A DNA stretch of 64,000 nt from Hoeflea prorocentri (GTDB lineage Bacteria; Pseudomonadota; Alphaproteobacteria; Rhizobiales; Rhizobiaceae). Below the pieces are notes generated by a model, which saw only the letters and a list, made by a program, of their open reading frames with translations, made no database searches and had not been told where the DNA came from. Shown here piece by piece: positions 60,979 to 64,000 of the stretch. The first letter of the stretch is position 1. Each line of letters starts with the position of its first letter. A program made the translations under genes and the position numbers. The DNA lies in contig NZ_JAPJZI010000001.1 of NCBI RefSeq assembly GCF_027944115.1, positions 496,001 to 560,000 on the forward strand, read 5' to 3'.

Positions 60979-62448
60979 TCAACCATGGTTCTGAACTATC
61001 GTTTTGAGCTGCGAGAATTCATGCAGCGCCGCAAAGCCCTTTTCACGCCCGTGTCCAGATTTTCTGACGCCGCCAAACGGCAGTTCTATCCCGCCACCGG
61101 CGCCGTAAACGTTGAGGAATACCTGGCCGCATCGCAGTGCTTTCGCCATACGCATCTGGCGACCTCCGTCCGCGCTCCAGACCGAGGCAACCAGGCCATA
61201 GTCGGTATCATTGGCAATGCGGATCGCATCCGCCTCGTCCGTAAATGGGATGCAGGAAAGGACCGGGCCAAAAACCTCTTCCTTGGCAAGCGGGTCATTT
61301 TCCTCGACCGGCCCGAACAATGCGGGCGCAACAAAGTGCCCTTCGGAGGGTGCGTTTTCCGACAGCTTTCCCCGGGCAAGCAGCGGCGCCGCTTTGTCTC
61401 CCGCGTTGTCGATAAACCTCTGAACACGCTCTTTCTGCTTTGCAGAGATCAGGGCTCCGAGGTTGCCCGCTTCAGACCACGGAGCAGCGATGAGATCTTC
61501 GAAGCCCTGTTTCAGACGGTTTGTAACGTCTTCGAATATGCTCTTCTGGATGAGCGCCCGCGAACCCGCAGAACACGTCTGCCCTCCATTTTGAACGATT
61601 GCGTTGAGCAATACCGGGATAGCTGCGTCCAGATCGGCATCTTCAAACACGATTTGAGGAGATTTGCCGCCAAGTTCCAAGGTGCAGCCGATATGGTTCC
61701 TGGCGGCTGCGGTTTGAACCATGACGCCAACCTCGGGCGATCCCGTAAAGGAAATGAAATCCACGCCCGGATGTGCGGTCAGTGCAGCTCCGGCTTCATG
61801 ACCAAGTCCGGTAACCACATTTATCGATCCGTTTGGAAAACCGACTTCAGTCGCCAATTCTGCAATTCTAAGGGGGGCAAGGCAGGCTTCTTCGGCAGGT
61901 TTGAGCACAATCGCGTTGCCCATGGCGAGGGCCGGGGCACAGGAACGCCCAAACATCTGGGCAGGGTAGTTCCAGGGAATGATATGTCCGGTAACGCCAA
62001 AGGGTTCCCGAATTGTCTGGACCTGAAACCCGGCCATGAACGGGATCGTTTCGCCATGTACCTTGTCTGCCGCTGCCCCATAGAACTCAAAATACCGGGT
62101 GGTCGCGATCATATCGGCTTGCGCTTGGGAGAAAGGCTTACCCGTATCCATTGCCTCCAATCTGGCCAGTTCGTCGGCATTTTCCGACACTTTGATTGCA
62201 AGCGCGTGGAGCAATCTGCCACGGTCAACAGCCGTAAGCCTGGACCATTCCCCGCCGTCAAAGGCACTTCTGGCCGCGCGCACGGCCATATCTATTTCTC
62301 TTGTTCCACCAGCCGCAATATTTGCGATTACTTGTCCGTCACTAGGGCAGTGAAGCTTTATTGTCTTGTCGCCATCGGCCGCAACTTGCTGCCCGTCAAT
62401 CAGGCAGTGCTTGACAGGTGTCGCGGAGCGGGGATTGTTTATTTCCAT
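60979..62448 (-). CDS. Aldehyde dehydrogenase (NAD(P)+)
   Basis: 489 residues from ATG 62448, behind GGAAAG; the open frame continues 33 codons into the promoter and the operator. Motifs: IPWNYPAQ, GHEAGAALTAHPGVDFISFTGSPEVG, catalytic Glu in LELGGKSPQIV, catalytic Cys in NGGQTCSAGSR, EVFGPVLSCIPF and PFGGVRKSGHGRE. Oxidises an aldehyde to the acid, the natural next step after an alcohol dehydrogenase. Its promoter holds a LysR-type repeat at 62550. Confidence 0.93.
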   Translation of the reverse strand: MEINNPRSATPVKHCLIDGQQVAADGDKTIKLHCPSDGQVIANIAAGGTREIDMAVRAARSAFDGGEWSRLTAVDRGRLLHALAIKVSENADELARLEAMDTGKPFSQAQADMIATTRYFEFYGAAADKVHGETIPFMAGFQVQTIREPFGVTGHIIPWNYPAQMFGRSCAPALAMGNAIVLKPAEEACLAPLRIAELATEVGFPNGSINVVTGLGHEAGAALTAHPGVDFISFTGSPEVGVMVQTAAARNHIGCTLELGGKSPQIVFEDADLDAAIPVLLNAIVQNGGQTCSAGSRALIQKSIFEDVTNRLKQGFEDLIAAPWSEAGNLGALISAKQKERVQRFIDNAGDKAAPLLARGKLSENAPSEGHFVAPALFGPVEENDPLAKEEVFGPVLSCIPFTDEADAIRIANDTDYGLVASVWSADGGRQMRMAKALRCGQVFLNVYGAGGGIELPFGGVRKSGHGREKGFAALHEFSQLKTIVQNHG

Positions 62449-62549
62449 CTTCTTTCCAACTTCCTGCCGTTTGCTGGCGGCATAAAACAGTTGCGAAGAA
62501 TGGTATTGAGATGGGCGCGTTCCCACAACGTAGTGGTTTGCAATCACCC

Positions 62550-62568
62550 ATATAGGTATAAGCTATAG
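62550..62568 (-). promoter_or_regulatory. LysR-type operator at the aldehyde-dehydrogenase promoter
   Basis: ATATAGG-N5-GCTATAG, 6 of 7 arm positions of the 50344 copy, about 100 bases upstream of the ATG at 62448 and just past the 3' end of the LysR gene. Confidence 0.65.
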
Positions 62569-62583
62569 CCGGAATCCAACGCC

Positions 62584-63522
62584 TCACTTCGCGCAGAATT
62601 CCCCCTTCCAGATGTCGCGCTCAACAAGTTCCTTGACGACTGAGACCGTCAGTTTCTGCACTTCTCTTGAAGCCCTTTTGAGAACCTTGTCGGGATTTCT
62701 GACCAGATAAACCGATCGACGTATTGTGGGCTCGACGATCGGAGCGCTGACCAGTTCACCCTGGTTTTCGAAATCGTAGGCTGCCGCCGGGGCCAATATC
62801 GTGCTGGCGCTGCCTCTCGAAACCAGGGATTTGATCTGGGTCAGAGAGTCCATCTCTACCACCACATTCAGCGTTTTGCCGGAGGACTTGCAGAAGCGGT
62901 CAATCAAGATTCTCAACCCGTGCGATTTGGACGGCAGAACCAGCTCCACCGTTTTCAGTTTCTCCATGGGAACAGGGCAGCCGGGAGGCGTATCAAAGGG
63001 CCAATTGTCTTTGGCGGAATAAAAGTACATATCCTCATTCAAGAGCAGTTTACTCTGACTGCTGCGCAAGTTGTTGGTGTCATAGAGAATTGCCAAATCA
63101 ATACTTTGGTCGTCGACCCAGTCCTTGATAAAACCGCTCATCGCATCAACGGCCCGAAATCTGATCTGAGGATAATCGTTTCGGATTGTCTCGACCAAAG
63201 GAACAGACAACACCATGGAAACGGAACTGGGAAATCCAAAAACCACCATTCCGGTTGGTTCGGTGCCGGCAAGGCGCACGTCTTCCATTGCGACGTCAAC
63301 ATTGCTGAGTATTTTTTTGGCGTGTTCAAGAAATGTTGCGCCGGCCTCTGTCAGCGTGACACCACGCGATGACCTGATCAAAAGCTCGGTGCCGATACGC
63401 TCCTCCAGATTTTTCACCTGTTGTGAAAGCGATGGCTGCGCAATACCGATTTCCGAAGCTGCCGAGGCCAAAGACCCTTGTTCCGCTACCTCAATGAAAT
63501 AGCGCATCTGTCTTATTTCCAT
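62584..63522 (-). CDS. LysR family transcriptional regulator
   Basis: 312 residues. N-terminal winged HTH with MEIRQMRYFIEVAEQGSLASAASEIGIAQPSLSQQVKNLEERIGTELLIR, then GVTLTEAGATFLEHAKKIL; the inducer-binding domain begins GMVVFGFPSSVSMVLSVPL. Divergent from the CoA-transferase gene; the 118 bases between hold one of the three shared inverted repeats, the usual LysR autoregulation arrangement. Predicted to control the importer, the aldehyde-dehydrogenase/SDR/GMC run and the CoA-transferase. Confidence 0.93.
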   Translation of the reverse strand: MEIRQMRYFIEVAEQGSLASAASEIGIAQPSLSQQVKNLEERIGTELLIRSSRGVTLTEAGATFLEHAKKILSNVDVAMEDVRLAGTEPTGMVVFGFPSSVSMVLSVPLVETIRNDYPQIRFRAVDAMSGFIKDWVDDQSIDLAILYDTNNLRSSQSKLLLNEDMYFYSAKDNWPFDTPPGCPVPMEKLKTVELVLPSKSHGLRILIDRFCKSSGKTLNVVVEMDSLTQIKSLVSRGSASTILAPAAAYDFENQGELVSAPIVEPTIRRSVYLVRNPDKVLKRASREVQKLTVSVVKELVERDIWKGEFCAK

Positions 63523-63545
63523 GGCTGAAACATCCTCAATAGTGA

Positions 63546-63564
63546 CTATAGTTATTTCCTATGG
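63546..63564 (+). promoter_or_regulatory. LysR-type operator in the LysR/CoA-transferase gap
   Basis: CTATAGT-N5-CCTATGG, an imperfect copy of the 50344 repeat with the same 5-base spacer. Lies between divergent genes. Confidence 0.6.
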
Positions 63565-63640
63565 CCCGTCAAGGAAACGCATATTTGCAGCTTAGTGGAG
63601 GTTAAATCACACTCAGGATGGTTCAACTGAAAGGGCGAAG

Positions 63641-64000
63641 ATGCGCGATTTGGAGTCACTGCTGGTCATAACGTTGGAACACGCAGTGGCGGCACCTTAC
63701 GCATCCTGCAAGCTCGCGGATGCGGGAGCCAGAGTTATAAAGGTGGAGCGCCCGGAGGGCGATTTCGCCCGGAACTACGATCAGCTGGTCAACGGATTGA
63801 GTGCCTATTTTATCTGGATAAACCGGGGCAAGGAATCGATCTGCCTGAATCTGAAAGCGGCTGAGGACCTGAAACTGTTCAAAAACATGCTTGCCGCCGC
63901 CGACGTGTTTATCCAGAATTTGGGGCCCGGTGTGATTGAGCGGCTGGGCATCGATATCAAGCAAGTGCGGCGCGACAATCCCAAACTCATCGCCTGTTCT
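63641..64000 (+). CDS. CaiB/BaiF type III CoA-transferase, N-terminal part (cut by right edge)
   Basis: The first 120 residues only, from ATG 63641. Family III N-terminal pattern: LVITLEHAVAAPYASCKLADAGARVIKVERPEGDFAR, then YFIWINRGKESICLNLK (R-G-K-x-S CoA region) and LAAADVFIQNLGPGVIERLG with IKQVRRDNPKLIACS. The catalytic Asp lies beyond the window. It would move CoA from a donor thioester to a carboxylic acid, which would supply the CoA ester needed by the CitE-like lyase. Divergent from LysR. Confidence 0.88.
   Translation, partial: MRDLESLLVITLEHAVAAPYASCKLADAGARVIKVERPEGDFARNYDQLVNGLSAYFIWINRGKESICLNLKAAEDLKLFKNMLAAADVFIQNLGPGVIERLGIDIKQVRRDNPKLIACS

Overview
The window looks like a GC-rich alphaproteobacterial chromosome, most likely Rhizobiales (Rhizobium/Hoeflea-like). 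The evidence is the Tat-exported binding proteins, the many ABC import operons, the MocDEF-like genes, the rhizobial-style tRNA-Ile2 and the gene mix. I cannot name the genus. Only 1819-2316 has clearly foreign, AT-rich composition. Strand-by-strand reading gives about 50 protein genes, one tRNA, no CRISPR array and no intact insertion sequence.

Layout. (1) 1-6850: small housekeeping and hypothetical genes: a cut GST, an NTF2-like protein, a GNAT acetyltransferase, an AT-rich membrane protein, an XRE/DUF2975 pair, lipoproteins, a JAMM-like DUF4329 protein and a SIMPL protein. (2) 6996-7072: tRNA-Ile2(CAT). (3) 7351-19023: a one-directional catabolic cluster with an amidase, a family-5 peptide-type ABC importer with a fused two-NBD ATPase, a DeoR regulator, an M20 amidohydrolase, two paralogous APH/choline-kinase-like enzymes and an inositol-monophosphatase-family enzyme. 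(4) 19324-31799: a LacI-controlled carbohydrate region with a sugar ABC importer, an AraC regulator, a MocD/MocE/MocF-like oxygenase set (desaturase-type oxygenase, Rieske ferredoxin, ferredoxin reductase), a divergent PanB-like protein and a GH31 glycosidase. Identical 18-bp palindromes overlap the -35 boxes of the importer and the GH31 gene.

(5) 32188-49188: a surface-polymer and secretion region. It has a type I secretion ATPase and adaptor, a three-gene FIST / LOV-like hybrid kinase / LuxR regulator operon, a large RTX protein, and an alginate-type core: GDP-mannose dehydrogenase, bifunctional AlgA-like enzyme, Alg8-like synthase and Alg44-like PilZ/HlyD co-polymerase. (6) 49189-50457: sparse, with a strong palindrome, a short gene resembling a lasso-peptide leader, and a long stretch of uncertain content. 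(7) 50458-64000: a LysR-linked catabolic region with a branched-chain-type ABC importer, citrate-lyase alpha and beta homologues without the usual acyl carrier subunit, a cytochrome c, a Tat-exported GMC dehydrogenase, an SDR, an aldehyde dehydrogenase, the LysR regulator and a CaiB/BaiF CoA-transferase cut by the right edge. Three copies of one inverted repeat mark the promoters of the importer, the aldehyde dehydrogenase and the LysR/CoA-transferase divergence.

The candidates most worth attention are: the LacI-bracketed region, which reads like uptake, deglycosylation and oxidative O-demethylation of a methylated sugar, with a PanB-like protein that has lost its metal ligands; the alginate-like core without its usual export and modification genes but next to a T1SS and an RTX protein; the FIST/LOV-like kinase operon; and the fused ATPase whose two domains carry exactly complementary defects.
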